A DNA stretch of 64,000 nt from UMGS1322 sp900550765 (lineage in GTDB: Bacteria > Bacillota > Clostridia > Christensenellales > QALW01). Position 1 is the stretch's first letter. Each line of letters begins with the position of its first letter. This document shows positions 23,636 through 32,926 of the stretch, piece after piece. The notes under the pieces are model-generated. The model worked only from the letters and a program-made list of their open reading frames with translations. It did no database searches and was not told where the DNA came from. A program made the position numbers and the translations under genes. The stretch spans positions 12,908 through 76,907 of the forward strand of contig CAUDEY010000008.1 of NCBI GenBank assembly GCA_958448705.1, in the 5' to 3' direction.

Positions 23636-24187
23636 ATGAAAGCAATACAGACAAGCCTTCCGGGAGTAGTCATCATTGAGCCGGATGTTTTTGGGGACCA
23701 TCGGGGATGGTTTATGGAAACATGGTCAAAAAAGAAACTGGAGGAACTTGGCATTTTTGCAGACTTTGTGCAGGATAACCAGAGCTTTACCGCAAAAAAA
23801 GGAACGCTCAGGGGCTTGCATTTTCAGATGGACCCCATGGCACAGGCAAAGCTTGTTCGCGTAGTGGCCGGTGCGGTGCTGGATGTGGCGGTGGATATCC
23901 GCAAAAATTCCCCTACGTATTTGAAATGGGTCAGTGTGGAGCTTTCGGCGGAAAACAAGCGCCAGTTCTTTATTCCCCGCGGGTTTGCCCACGGCTTTGT
24001 AGCGTTGACGGATAACGTGGAGTTTGTGTATAAATGCGATAACTACTACAGCAAGGAATGTGACCGATCCATTAAATTTGACGATCCCGCTATCGGGGTG
24101 GATTGGGGCATTGAAAACCCCATCATTTCGGAAAAAGATGCAAACGCGCCTTTGCTCAAGGACAGCGACTGCAATTTTATAATGTAA
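23636..24187 (+). CDS. rfbC: dTDP-4-dehydrorhamnose 3,5-epimerase
   Basis: A 183-residue cupin enzyme (RmlC) that epimerises dTDP-4-keto-6-deoxyglucose at C3 and C5. Visible family boxes: DHRGWFMETW near 22-31, LRGLHFQ with the catalytic His near 64, and FFIPRGFAHGF near 108-118. Length is normal. It starts the rfbCBD run with an AGGAGG site, 13 bases before rfbB, and feeds L-rhamnose precursor to the surface polysaccharide suggested by neighbouring genes. Confidence 0.95.
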   Translation: MKAIQTSLPGVVIIEPDVFGDHRGWFMETWSKKKLEELGIFADFVQDNQSFTAKKGTLRGLHFQMDPMAQAKLVRVVAGAVLDVAVDIRKNSPTYLKWVSVELSAENKRQFFIPRGFAHGFVALTDNVEFVYKCDNYYSKECDRSIKFDDPAIGVDWGIENPIISEKDANAPLLKDSDCNFIM

Positions 24188-24200
24188 AGGAGAATTTGCT

Positions 24201-25220
24201 TTGAATATTATTGTTACAGGCGGCGCCGGATTTATCGGCAGCAATTTTGTATATTTCCAGTTAAAAAACCACCCGGAGGATCGGATTGTCTGCTTTGACG
24301 CGCTTACCTATGCAGGGAATTTAGCCACGTTGGAGGAGGCGATGAAAAACCCGAACTTCCGTTTTGTAAAGGGTGATATTGCCGATAGGGAATGTGTTTT
24401 TAAGCTGTTTGAAGAAGAAAAACCGGATATAGTGGTAAATTTTGCGGCGGAAAGCCATGTGGACCGCTCGATAGAGAATCCGGAAATCTTTTTGCGTACC
24501 AATATTTTGGGTACGCAGGTGCTGATGGATGCCTGCCGTAAATACGGCATTACGCGTTATCATCAGGTTTCTACCGACGAGGTTTACGGCGACCTTCCGC
24601 TGGATAGGCCGGAGCTGTTCTTTACGGAGGAAACGCCGATTCATACCTCCAGCCCGTATTCGGCCAGCAAGGCCTCGGCCGATTTGCTGGTGCTGGCGTA
24701 TTACCGCACCTTTAAGCTGCCGGTTTCCATTACGCGCTGCTCCAATAACTACGGTCCGTATCATTTCCCGGAAAAGCTGATTCCCTTGATGATTTCACGC
24801 GCTTTAAACAATGAGAGCCTTCCTGTATACGGCAAGGGCGAAAATGTGCGGGATTGGCTGTATGTAGAGGATCACTGCTCGGCGATTGACCTGGTTATCC
24901 GTAAGGGCCGGGTAGGCGAAGTGTATAACATCGGCGGCCACAACGAGCGCACGAACTTGCAGGTGGTAAAGACGATTTTAAAGGAGCTGAATAAGCCGGA
25001 ATCCTTAATTACCTATGTTACCGACCGTCCCGGCCATGATATGCGGTATGCGATTGACCCCACAAAAATTCATAATGAGCTGGGCTGGCTGCCGGAAACA
25101 AAGTTTGATGACGGTATTCACCAAACCGTACAGTGGTATTTAGATAATCGCGCCTGGTGGGAAAACATCTTAAAAGGGGACTATCAAAATTACTATGAAA
25201 GAATGTACAGTAAGAGGTAA
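24201..25220 (+). CDS. rfbB: dTDP-glucose 4,6-dehydratase
   Basis: A 339-residue short-chain dehydrogenase-fold enzyme (RmlB) that uses NAD to convert dTDP-glucose to the 4-keto-6-deoxy sugar. It has the NAD loop TGGAGFIGSNF at 7-17, the FAAESHVDRS box, the catalytic STDEVYG and the YSASKAS Tyr-Lys pair. The TTG start at 24201 follows AAGGAG. Only seven bases separate it from rfbD. Full length. Confidence 0.95.
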   Translation: MNIIVTGGAGFIGSNFVYFQLKNHPEDRIVCFDALTYAGNLATLEEAMKNPNFRFVKGDIADRECVFKLFEEEKPDIVVNFAAESHVDRSIENPEIFLRTNILGTQVLMDACRKYGITRYHQVSTDEVYGDLPLDRPELFFTEETPIHTSSPYSASKASADLLVLAYYRTFKLPVSITRCSNNYGPYHFPEKLIPLMISRALNNESLPVYGKGENVRDWLYVEDHCSAIDLVIRKGRVGEVYNIGGHNERTNLQVVKTILKELNKPESLITYVTDRPGHDMRYAIDPTKIHNELGWLPETKFDDGIHQTVQWYLDNRAWWENILKGDYQNYYERMYSKR

Positions 25221-25226
25221 AAGGGT

Positions 25227-26078
25227 ATGAAGGTTTTGGTTACCGGCGTGAAAGGGCAGCTGGGTTATGATGTGGTAAAGCGCCTGCATGTGCTGGGCAT
25301 TGAATGTAAAGGCGTGGATATTGAGGATTTTGATCTGACCGACGAGGCAGCCGTATTAAACGGCATTTGTGCGTATCAGCCGGATGCTGTGGTACACTGC
25401 GCAGCGTATACGGCGGTGGATAAGGCGGAGGAAAACCGTGACCTTTGCTACCGTGTAAATGTGCTGGGTACCCGGAATGTGGCGATGGCTTGCCGGGAAA
25501 TCGATGCCAAGATGATTTATATCAGCACGGATTATGTGTTTAACGGCCAGGGCGAAGCGGCATTTGCGCCGGAAGATAAAAAAGAGCCCATCAATTATTA
25601 CGGTGAAACAAAAGCGCTTGGGGAAGAGGAAGTTACACGCCTTTTAAACAAATATTTTATTGTGCGCATTTCCTGGGTATTTGGCATAAACGGCGCCAAT
25701 TTTGTAAAAACGATGCTTCGTTTAGGCAAGGAAAAGGAAGAATTAACAGTGGTGGGGGATCAGATCGGCTCGCCCACCTATACCTTTGATTTGGCAATCC
25801 TTTTGTGCGATATGCTGCAGACGGAAAAATACGGTATTTATCATGCTACCAACGAGGGGCTTTGTTCCTGGGCGGAATTTGCACAGGAAATTATGGCCCA
25901 GGCGCATTTAGGAATGAAGATCCGGCCGATTTTATCCAGTGAATATCCGGCAAAGGCAAAAAGACCCTATAATTCGCGTATGAATAAGGATAAATTGGTG
26001 CAGAATGGATTTTGCAGGCTTCCGGATTGGCAGGATGCTTTAAAAAGATATCTTCTGGAGCTTGAAAAAGCAGATTAA
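25227..26078 (+). CDS. rfbD: dTDP-4-dehydrorhamnose reductase
   Basis: A 283-residue NAD(P)H-dependent reductase (RmlD) making dTDP-L-rhamnose. It shows the TGVKGQLGYDV nucleotide loop, VVHCAAYTAVDKAE, ISTDYVFNG and the NYYGETKALGE Tyr-Lys pair. It ends the rhamnose run; the hexosaminidase gene begins 11 bases later, so both may be on one transcript. The first pathway enzyme, glucose-1-phosphate thymidylyltransferase (RmlA), is not in the window. Confidence 0.95.
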   Translation: MKVLVTGVKGQLGYDVVKRLHVLGIECKGVDIEDFDLTDEAAVLNGICAYQPDAVVHCAAYTAVDKAEENRDLCYRVNVLGTRNVAMACREIDAKMIYISTDYVFNGQGEAAFAPEDKKEPINYYGETKALGEEEVTRLLNKYFIVRISWVFGINGANFVKTMLRLGKEKEELTVVGDQIGSPTYTFDLAILLCDMLQTEKYGIYHATNEGLCSWAEFAQEIMAQAHLGMKIRPILSSEYPAKAKRPYNSRMNKDKLVQNGFCRLPDWQDALKRYLLELEKAD

Positions 26079-26089
26079 AGGGGAATTTT

Positions 26090-27460
26090 ATGAGAAGAAC
26101 ATTGTCGTTTCTGGCAGTGATTTTAAGCGCAGTATTGCTTATCGCAGGCTGCGCTGTTTTTCAAAAAAATGAAATGGTACCCGGTGAGGCGGTGGGGCAG
26201 CAGATAACGTCGCCAATGCTGACGCCAACGTCTACAGAGCCGGTCTGCCAAAGCTTGACGGGGGTTGTGTGTGCCTATAACGATGAAACGTTTTCACTGG
26301 CGTTATCCGATGGTTCGGTTGTTGTTTTTGCACGCCCGGCCAAGGAGGAGGAAAGCTGCATTTTCTTGGATAACACTGTTACGGTAGAATATAGCGGCCG
26401 TTTGGAGGAAGGCATAACGCCGGCTGCACTTTCCGGGGAAACAAAGACGCGCACGGCCATCCGGGCGGGAGAAATACTCCGCCAAATGACGCTGGAGGAG
26501 CAAGTAGGGCAGCTGTTTATTGCCCGCTGCCCGGCGGAGCAGGTGGCAGCAAAAGCGGCGGAATATTCGCTGGGCGGCTATATCTTATTTAAAAGAGATT
26601 TTACGGATAAAAGCGCATCGAAGGTGCAGGCGGAAATACAAAGCTATCAGGCGGCGGCAAAGCTTCCCATGCTGATTGGCGTGGATGAAGAAGGCGGCAC
26701 GGTAAACCGTGTCAGCAGCAATTCCCAATTGCGAGAAACGCCGTTTTTATCACCGCAGGAACTGTACCGGCAGGGCGGCTGGGAAGGTATTCAAAAGGAT
26801 ACTGTTGAAAAGTGTGATTTATTGCAATCGCTGGGTATCAATTTGAATTTAGCGCCGGTATGCGATATTTCGGTGAATGAAAAAGATTATATGCATAAGC
26901 GAAGCTTTGGTCAGGATGCGCAGACGACAGCTTTTTATGTAAAAACGGTGGTAGAACAGATGGATGCTGCACGCATAGGTTCTGTCCTTAAGCATTTTCC
27001 CGGGTATGGGAACAATGCGGATACGCATACGGGTATGTCGATCGATAAGCGGCCGTATGAAACCTTTGTGCAGGAGGATTTTCTTCCTTTTTCTGCGGGG
27101 ATTGAGGCTGGCGCCGGGGCGGTGCTGGTATCGCATAATATTGTGGAGTGTATGGATGCGTCAGCGCCGGCGTCTCTTTCAAAAAACGTGCACCGAATAT
27201 TGCGGGAGGAGCTGGGTTTTTCGGGTGTTATTATGACCGATGACCTCTATATGGATGCTATAAAAAAGTATACCGGTGACCGGGAGGCAGCTGTGGCGGC
27301 TGTTTTAGCCGGCAATGATATGCTTTGCTGTACGGATTTTGAAAAGCAGATCCCTGCCGTACTGGAAGCGGTACAAGGGGGAATAATCGAACGCCGGCAG
27401 ATTGCACAGGCAGCTGAGCGGGTACTGATATGGAAGATAGAACTGGGGATTTTGTCTTAA
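26090..27460 (+). CDS. Beta-N-acetylhexosaminidase lipoprotein, glycoside hydrolase family 3
   Basis: A 456-residue exported enzyme. An N-terminal lipoprotein signal ends at LLIAGC (lipid-bearing Cys near 21), then a linker and a small beta domain (to about 120), then the GH3 NagZ-like barrel. Family motifs are LKHFPGYGNNADTHTG, including the Asp-His dyad, and IMTDDLYMDAI with the presumed nucleophile Asp. It would trim N-acetylglucosamine from muropeptides or glycans outside the membrane. It follows rfbD by 11 bases. Confidence 0.9.
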   Translation: MRRTLSFLAVILSAVLLIAGCAVFQKNEMVPGEAVGQQITSPMLTPTSTEPVCQSLTGVVCAYNDETFSLALSDGSVVVFARPAKEEESCIFLDNTVTVEYSGRLEEGITPAALSGETKTRTAIRAGEILRQMTLEEQVGQLFIARCPAEQVAAKAAEYSLGGYILFKRDFTDKSASKVQAEIQSYQAAAKLPMLIGVDEEGGTVNRVSSNSQLRETPFLSPQELYRQGGWEGIQKDTVEKCDLLQSLGINLNLAPVCDISVNEKDYMHKRSFGQDAQTTAFYVKTVVEQMDAARIGSVLKHFPGYGNNADTHTGMSIDKRPYETFVQEDFLPFSAGIEAGAGAVLVSHNIVECMDASAPASLSKNVHRILREELGFSGVIMTDDLYMDAIKKYTGDREAAVAAVLAGNDMLCCTDFEKQIPAVLEAVQGGIIERRQIAQAAERVLIWKIELGILS

Positions 27461-27482
27461 AAGCTTTATAGAATAGGGATGG

Positions 27483-27671
27483 ATGAAAATGAAAAAATGT
27501 TTTGTGCTGCTGTGCTGTATGTGCCTGCTTTTGGGCGGGTGTCAAAACGGTGCGGAAGAAGCCGCGGCGCCTACATCAATTGAAGGAACGGCAGCACCGC
27601 AGCCGACGCCATCGCAAACAGAGCCGCTGAAGGAAAGCACAATACGTTTTTTAGATCTGCTGGAGGCGTAG
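27483..27671 (+). CDS. Very small lipoprotein
   Basis: A 62-residue protein with a lipoprotein signal (CFVLLCCMCLLLGGC, Cys near 20) and a short Ala/Pro/Thr/Glu-rich tail with no folded domain. It follows the hexosaminidase by 22 bases and is closed by a terminator, so it appears to be the last gene of that operon. Function unknown. Confidence 0.6.
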   Translation: MKMKKCFVLLCCMCLLLGGCQNGAEEAAAPTSIEGTAAPQPTPSQTEPLKESTIRFLDLLEA

Positions 27672-27680
27672 ATTTATAAA

Positions 27681-27716
27681 CGGCAGGCATGGCAATAGCC
27701 CGGCTTGCTTTTTTTA
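27681..27716 (+). terminator. Operon terminator
   Basis: GCAGGCATGGC (27683-27693) pairs with GCCCGGCTTGC (27698-27708) with one mismatch and wobble pairs, then seven Ts. Confidence 0.8.
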
Positions 27717-27857
27717 CGGGAATTTTTGGCAGAAAGGAATGTGAAAGAACGCCGAAATTTTTATCAAAGCATTTTCGGTTGCTTTATTTTTTATGCAGCA
27801 GTATGATAATATAAAAATAGGAGTATTGTATAAACAAGCAAAACGGGAGTGAGTGCG

Positions 27858-28559
27858 TTGGCATATATAGAATTTAAAGACGTATGTAAATTTTATAAAA
27901 GCGGCGATCATACGATTGCCGCAGCAGATCATATTAATTTTGAGGCAGAAAAGGGAGAGTTTGTAGTTATTGTAGGCCCTTCCGGTGCGGGCAAGACTAC
28001 GGTGCTGAATATGCTGGGCGGTATGGATACCTGCGATGCCGGCGATATTGTGCTTGACGGCAATCTGGTAAGCCGATATACCAATAAACAGCTTACCAAA
28101 TACCGCCGGTATGAGGTGGGCTTTGTTTTTCAGTTTTATAATTTGGTACAAAATCTTACCGCATTGGAAAATGTGGAACTGGCCTCGGAAATTTGCCGTG
28201 AGCCGCTGGATGCGGCGGAAACATTGGAGTCGGTAGGATTAAAGGAGCGTATGGGAAATTTCCCCGCGCAGCTTTCCGGCGGGGAGCAGCAGCGTGTTTC
28301 TATTGCCCGGGCAATTGCCAAAAATCCCAAAATTTTGCTTTGCGATGAGCCTACGGGAGCACTGGATTACAACACCGGTAAGGCGATTTTGAAGCTGTTG
28401 TATGATACTTGTAAAAAAACAGGTAAGACCGTGATTGTTATTACCCATAACCAGGCGATTTGTGCTATGGCTGATAGGGTAATCAGAATAAAGAATGGAA
28501 GTGTCTCGGATATGCAGATGAATCCGGAACCGATAGACGCTGAAAGGATTGAATGGTAA
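27858..28559 (+). CDS. ABC transporter ATPase (LolD/MacB type)
   Basis: About 233 residues: Walker A GPSGAGKTT near 39, Q-loop FVFQFYNL, signature LSGGEQQRVSIARAI, Walker B ILLCDEPTGALD and switch His VITHN. This is the ATPase of an FtsX-type system that uses ATP to drive mechanical movement or lipoprotein/peptide export. A TTG at 27858 has GGGAG eight bases upstream; an in-frame GTG at 27849 is the alternative. It overlaps the permease gene by seven bases. Confidence 0.9.
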   Translation: MAYIEFKDVCKFYKSGDHTIAAADHINFEAEKGEFVVIVGPSGAGKTTVLNMLGGMDTCDAGDIVLDGNLVSRYTNKQLTKYRRYEVGFVFQFYNLVQNLTALENVELASEICREPLDAAETLESVGLKERMGNFPAQLSGGEQQRVSIARAIAKNPKILLCDEPTGALDYNTGKAILKLLYDTCKKTGKTVIVITHNQAICAMADRVIRIKNGSVSDMQMNPEPIDAERIEW

Positions 28560-31500
28560 TGAAGAAAAACTATCGTAAAATAGTTTTAGGACAGATCCGC
28601 CATTCCTTCAGCCGGTTTTTGGCTATTTTGGCGATCACCGCATTGGGCGTGGGCTTTTTGGCAGGGCTGCAGTCTACTGGACCGGATATGTATGATTCCA
28701 TGGATCGTTATTATGATGCGCATCACTTTTTTGATATTGATATCAAATCTACGATGGGACTTACCGAGGCGGATGCAGAAAGCCTGCGTGCACTTGACGG
28801 AATTCAAAAAGCGGCGGGCGTCTATACAGCGGATGTTTTGTTTCAAAACGGCGGAGGCGAAACCGGTGTTTTGCGGATATCTACGGCGGATTTTACAGAT
28901 AACGAGCTTATTAACGGTATGACCCTGCTGGAGGGCAGATTTCCGCAGAACAGCGGGGAATGTGTGGCTTTGGCGTCTATTGGGTTTGGAAATTCTTTTC
29001 AAGTGGGGGATGAGATCCTTCTTGCACAGGAAAGTGAGAACCTTGCCGGTACCCGCTTTACGGTTACCGGTATTGCAGATTCCCCGGCATATATGTCTAT
29101 TGAGCAGGAGCCCAGTACGGTGGGAAAGGGCTACATTGACGCCGTGATTTATGTCACTGCTGATGCGGTAACGGCAGAGTACTATACTGATATATATCTG
29201 CTGGCAGAAAACGCGCAAGCATTGAATACGTTTTATGATGCATATGATGCGTGCATAGCGGAAGTGAAAAATAAAATTGATACGATAAAAATGGATTGTA
29301 CGCAGCGGCGGCTGGCGGAAATTCGCCGGGATTATGAGGTTGACCTTGCTGACGGAAGAAAAGAATATGAACAGGCGAAAGCCGAAGCCGAACAAAAATT
29401 TGCTGAAACTGAGGCTGAACTCAATAAGGCGGAAGCCGAACTGAATGAGGCGGAGGCCACCCTGATGCGTACCAGAGAGCAGCTGGAGACCGCAAAGGAG
29501 CAGTTGGATGCTGGCAAGCAGGAGCTTGCGGATGCAAGAGTGCAATATGATGCGGGCTTAACCGCGTATGAGACAGGGGTTCAGGAATTGCAAAGTGGTG
29601 AACTGCTGTTACAGGAGAAGGAACAGCAGCTTTTGGGATTAAAGACTGCCGCAGAAATGCTTTCCGGCAGCAGCGAACAAAAGCTGCAGGCGCTTAGGAT
29701 ACTGGAGCCGTTTGATGAAACCGGCGTGGTGACCTCTCTGATTGCTTTGGCTCAAGTGCGGCCCTTGACGGAAGAGGATGTATTGCCGTTAACGGCAATA
29801 CTTTCGCAGAAAATTTCTGAGGCAGAGGAAGCGCTTGTTCAGGGAAAAAGAGAGCTTGCGGAAGTTAGGGAGGAGCTTGCAGCAGCCAAAACGGAGTTAG
29901 ATGGTGCATTGGCACAGATAGAAAAAAATGAAGCATTGCTGCAGGTGTCACAGCAGGAGTACGAAGCGGGGAAAAAGCAGGCTGACCAGGGATTTTTGGA
30001 GTATGAAGAGGGAAAGGCAGAATTCATACGGGGAAAAGAGGAGTATGCTGCCTCAAAGGCTGATGCGGAAAAAGAGCTTGCCGATGCGGAAGAAGAACTG
30101 AAACAGGCTGAAAAAGAATTGAATGAGTTGAATGCCCCTTCCTGGTATGTGCTGGATAGAAATACAAATCCCAGCTATGTGAGCTTTTCTTCTAATGCTG
30201 AAAAAATCGTGGCAATTGCGCGTGTGTTTCCGATTTTCTTCTTTTTAGTGGCGGCACTGGTCGCTTTAACGACAATGACGCGTATGGTAGATGAAGAGCG
30301 TGTGCTGATCGGAACATTAAAGGCGATTGGTTACAGCAATCGAAGGATTGTTTTTAAATATGTGGCTTATTCCTTTGCCGCTGGTGTTTTGGGCAGCGGA
30401 GTAGGTCTTGCCGGAGGTCTTACGGTATTGCCTGTAGTCATATGGAATGCTTACAGCATGCTCTACAGATTTCCGCAATTGATTCTTTCGTTTAATCCCG
30501 GAATCTCTTTGTTTTCAGCGGCAGCACTGATCTTATGTGTAACGCTGGCTACGTTGTGGGCTTGTGCGGAAAGTTTAAAAGAGGTACCGGCACGGCTGAT
30601 GCTTCCGCGTGCACCGAAAGCGGGAAAGCGGGTGTTCTTGGAACGCATTAAGCCGATATGGAACCATATGAAATTTACCCATAAGGTGACAGCCCGAAAT
30701 ATTTTGCGGTATAAGAAGCGTTTTTTTATGACGGTGATCGGTGTTGCCGGCTGTACGGCACTTTTGCTTACCGGTTTTGGCTTAAAGGATGCTATCGGCG
30801 ATATTGTCAATGTACAGTACGGAGAAATACAAAAATATGATCTTACCGTCAATACTGCTGAACCTGAGCCGGCTATTGAATATTTAAAAGAGGTGGGAGC
30901 AGACGCGTTTGCAGTAATAAGCAGCCGGGAAATGACGGCACAGGGAGAAAAACCGCAGGAAATTAAAGTTTGGACAGCGCCAGGCAGTGAAGATCTTTTG
31001 GAAGTTATAAACCTGCGCAGCCGAAGGAGCGGACAAAAAATTGCATTTGATGATCAAAGCGTTGTTCTTACTGAAAAAGCCGCTAAAAATTTAGGGATAT
31101 CTGTCGGTGACGAAATTACGCTGGAGGATGAAGACGGTAGGGAATACCGCGTGACGATTACTGCGATCTGTGAAGGATATATCGATCATTATCTCTACCT
31201 GACGCAGACGAAATATGAACAGCTTTTTGAGGAAACACCTGAATACAACACGCTTTTAGCATCGGTGCACGCGCAAAACGAAGATGATGTTATGCGCGGA
31301 CTGCTTGCTCTTGATGCGGTGGATTCAGCGTCATTTTCCAGCGTTGTAGTCAACAGCTTTGCCAATATGATTGATAAGATCAACTATGTAGTATATGTTT
31401 TAATCATTGCTGCCGGTATGCTGGCGTTTATCGTACTGTACAATCTTACCAATATTAATATCGGTGAACGGCAAAAAGAGATTGCTACCATTAAGGTGCT

Positions 31501-31780
31501 TGGCTTTTATGACGGGGAAGTTTCTGCTTATATTTGCCGGGAAACGATTATTCTTAGCTTGATTGGTACGGCCGCAGGGTTGCTTTTGGGCATTTTGCTG
31601 TGCCGGTATGTGGTAGTAACAGCTGAAATGGAGGATATCATGTTCGGCCGAAATATTAAGGTATGGAGCTACGTGCTTTCGGCAGTGATTACTATGATTT
31701 TTTCTACATTGGTAAACCTAATTATGTATAAAAAACTGCAGAAGATCGATATGGTAGAATCCCTGAAATCGGTTGATTGA
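28553..31780 (+). CDS. FtsX-family ABC permease with long extracytoplasmic coiled coil
   Basis: A 1,075-residue permease. A transmembrane helix near 20-40 is followed by a MacB-like periplasmic domain, then a very long Glu/Ala/Leu/Lys-rich coiled coil (about 240-530). An FtsX membrane module follows (about 555-685), then a second extracytoplasmic domain and a second FtsX module (about 960-1070) ending LESLKSVD. The partner ATPase gene overlaps its start. It fits the YhgE/FtsX-like group with inserted coiled coils; substrate unknown. No histidine kinase or response regulator lies nearby, unlike peptide-resistance ABC systems. Confidence 0.88.
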   Translation: MVMKKNYRKIVLGQIRHSFSRFLAILAITALGVGFLAGLQSTGPDMYDSMDRYYDAHHFFDIDIKSTMGLTEADAESLRALDGIQKAAGVYTADVLFQNGGGETGVLRISTADFTDNELINGMTLLEGRFPQNSGECVALASIGFGNSFQVGDEILLAQESENLAGTRFTVTGIADSPAYMSIEQEPSTVGKGYIDAVIYVTADAVTAEYYTDIYLLAENAQALNTFYDAYDACIAEVKNKIDTIKMDCTQRRLAEIRRDYEVDLADGRKEYEQAKAEAEQKFAETEAELNKAEAELNEAEATLMRTREQLETAKEQLDAGKQELADARVQYDAGLTAYETGVQELQSGELLLQEKEQQLLGLKTAAEMLSGSSEQKLQALRILEPFDETGVVTSLIALAQVRPLTEEDVLPLTAILSQKISEAEEALVQGKRELAEVREELAAAKTELDGALAQIEKNEALLQVSQQEYEAGKKQADQGFLEYEEGKAEFIRGKEEYAASKADAEKELADAEEELKQAEKELNELNAPSWYVLDRNTNPSYVSFSSNAEKIVAIARVFPIFFFLVAALVALTTMTRMVDEERVLIGTLKAIGYSNRRIVFKYVAYSFAAGVLGSGVGLAGGLTVLPVVIWNAYSMLYRFPQLILSFNPGISLFSAAALILCVTLATLWACAESLKEVPARLMLPRAPKAGKRVFLERIKPIWNHMKFTHKVTARNILRYKKRFFMTVIGVAGCTALLLTGFGLKDAIGDIVNVQYGEIQKYDLTVNTAEPEPAIEYLKEVGADAFAVISSREMTAQGEKPQEIKVWTAPGSEDLLEVINLRSRRSGQKIAFDDQSVVLTEKAAKNLGISVGDEITLEDEDGREYRVTITAICEGYIDHYLYLTQTKYEQLFEETPEYNTLLASVHAQNEDDVMRGLLALDAVDSASFSSVVVNSFANMIDKINYVVYVLIIAAGMLAFIVLYNLTNINIGERQKEIATIKVLGFYDGEVSAYICRETIILSLIGTAAGLLLGILLCRYVVVTAEMEDIMFGRNIKVWSYVLSAVITMIFSTLVNLIMYKKLQKIDMVESLKSVD

Positions 31781-31829
31781 GAAAAGAAAAAATGGTATAC
31801 TAATAAAAACGCATTGTGAGGATTGTTTT

Positions 31830-32660
31830 ATGGGATGCACACATCATTGCTCCGACTGTACGTCTAATTGCAGCGGAAACGGTAAAAATGAAAAAGAAAG
31901 TTTTGTGGAAGAAGCAAATAAACTCAGCCATATCAAAAAGGTGATCGGCGTTATCAGCGGTAAAGGAGGCGTGGGAAAATCTTTTGTAACGTCTCTTTTG
32001 GCCTGTGATATGACCCGTCGGGGGTATCAGTGCGCCGTTTTGGATGCGGATATTACCGGTCCCTCTATTCCTAAAGGATTTGGTATTTCGGAAAAAGCAT
32101 CAGGCAGTGAGGATGGAATCCTTCCGGCTAAAAGTGATACCGGTATTGAGGTGATGTCTGTTAACCTGATGCTGGAGAATGAAAGCGACCCGGTTATCTG
32201 GCGCGGCCCGGTAATTGCCGGCGCAGTAAAACAGTTCTGGACCGACGTCATATGGGATAATGTTGATTTTATGTTTGTAGATATGCCGCCCGGAACGGGG
32301 GATGTGCCGCTTACCGTGTTTCAGTCGCTGCCGGTAGACGGCGTGGTTATTGTTACATCTCCGCAGGAGCTTGTTTCTATGATTGTGGAGAAAGCGGTAA
32401 AAATGGCCGAACAGATGAAAATTCCGATTCTCGGTCTCGTGGAAAATATGGCTTATTTTACCTGTCCTGCGTGCGGAGAGCGGCATTACATTTACGGGCG
32501 GACAAAAGCAGAGGATATTGCGGGAAAATTTGAGATTCCGTCTTGGGCAGAACTGCCTTTGGTACCGGAAAATTCGGCGTTGGTAGATCAAGGGCGTATT
32601 GAGGAAATTGATACCGCTGCCTTGAAGACTGTGGCCGATGTTGTGGAAAAGCTTTTATAA
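31830..32660 (+). CDS. Mrp/ApbC-type iron-sulfur carrier ATPase
   Basis: A 276-residue P-loop protein of the Mrp/NBP35 group, which binds and delivers iron-sulfur clusters. It has a Cys-rich N-terminus (CTHHCSDCTSNC), deviant Walker A SGKGGVGKS, DMPPGTGD and a C-terminal CPAC pair for a bridging cluster. ATG at 31830 has GAGG eight bases upstream; a longer in-frame extension to a TTG overlapping the permease is unlikely. The N-terminal cysteines resemble the eukaryotic Nbp35 layout. Confidence 0.88.
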   Translation: MGCTHHCSDCTSNCSGNGKNEKESFVEEANKLSHIKKVIGVISGKGGVGKSFVTSLLACDMTRRGYQCAVLDADITGPSIPKGFGISEKASGSEDGILPAKSDTGIEVMSVNLMLENESDPVIWRGPVIAGAVKQFWTDVIWDNVDFMFVDMPPGTGDVPLTVFQSLPVDGVVIVTSPQELVSMIVEKAVKMAEQMKIPILGLVENMAYFTCPACGERHYIYGRTKAEDIAGKFEIPSWAELPLVPENSALVDQGRIEEIDTAALKTVADVVEKLL

Positions 32661-32718
32661 ATGTCGGGATATCTGAATCGCTTCTGCTCAAAAAAAATAG
32701 AATTTTTTACTATTGATA

Positions 32719-32748
32719 CCGTTCTGTTGCATGGCAGGACGGTTTTTG
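32719..32748 (+). terminator. Terminator after the Mrp gene
   Basis: CCGTTCTG (32720-32727) pairs with CAGGACGG (32736-32743), loop TTGCATGG, then five Ts. Confidence 0.8.
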
Positions 32749-32849
32749 TTATGGGGGGAATCTTAAAAGAAAAGATACAGATAGAGCGATTTTCTTGTGT
32801 ATTTGCATCTGTGTGAAATTATAGGAGGAGAGAGATAGAAACGACTCTA

Positions 32850-32881
32850 TTGTCACCTAAATTATATATAATAGTTGACAA
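32850..32881 (+). promoter_or_regulatory. BirA operator (biotin box)
   Basis: TTGTCACCTA (32850-32859) and TAGTTGACAA (32872-32881) are inverted repeats matching at nine of ten positions, 12 bases apart. This is the layout of a BirA-binding site (TTGT-half-sites facing each other). The right half contains the -35 box, so bound BirA-biotin would block polymerase. Confidence 0.8.
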
Positions 32882-32903
32882 TATGTGCTGTTTAGGGTAT
32901 GCT
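32875..32903 (+). promoter_or_regulatory. Promoter of birA-bioY
   Basis: TTGACA (32875-32880), 17-base spacer, TATGCT (32898-32903), 24 bases before the TTG start of birA. The -35 lies inside the right half of the BirA operator. Confidence 0.8.
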
Positions 32904-32926
32904 ATAACAAAAAAGGAGCGATAGTT

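Noticed and set aside
28586..29545. A 319-codon minus-strand frame opposite the FtsX permease
   Set aside because: It is the antisense of a strongly coding, repeat-rich region and has no ribosome site or recognisable domain.
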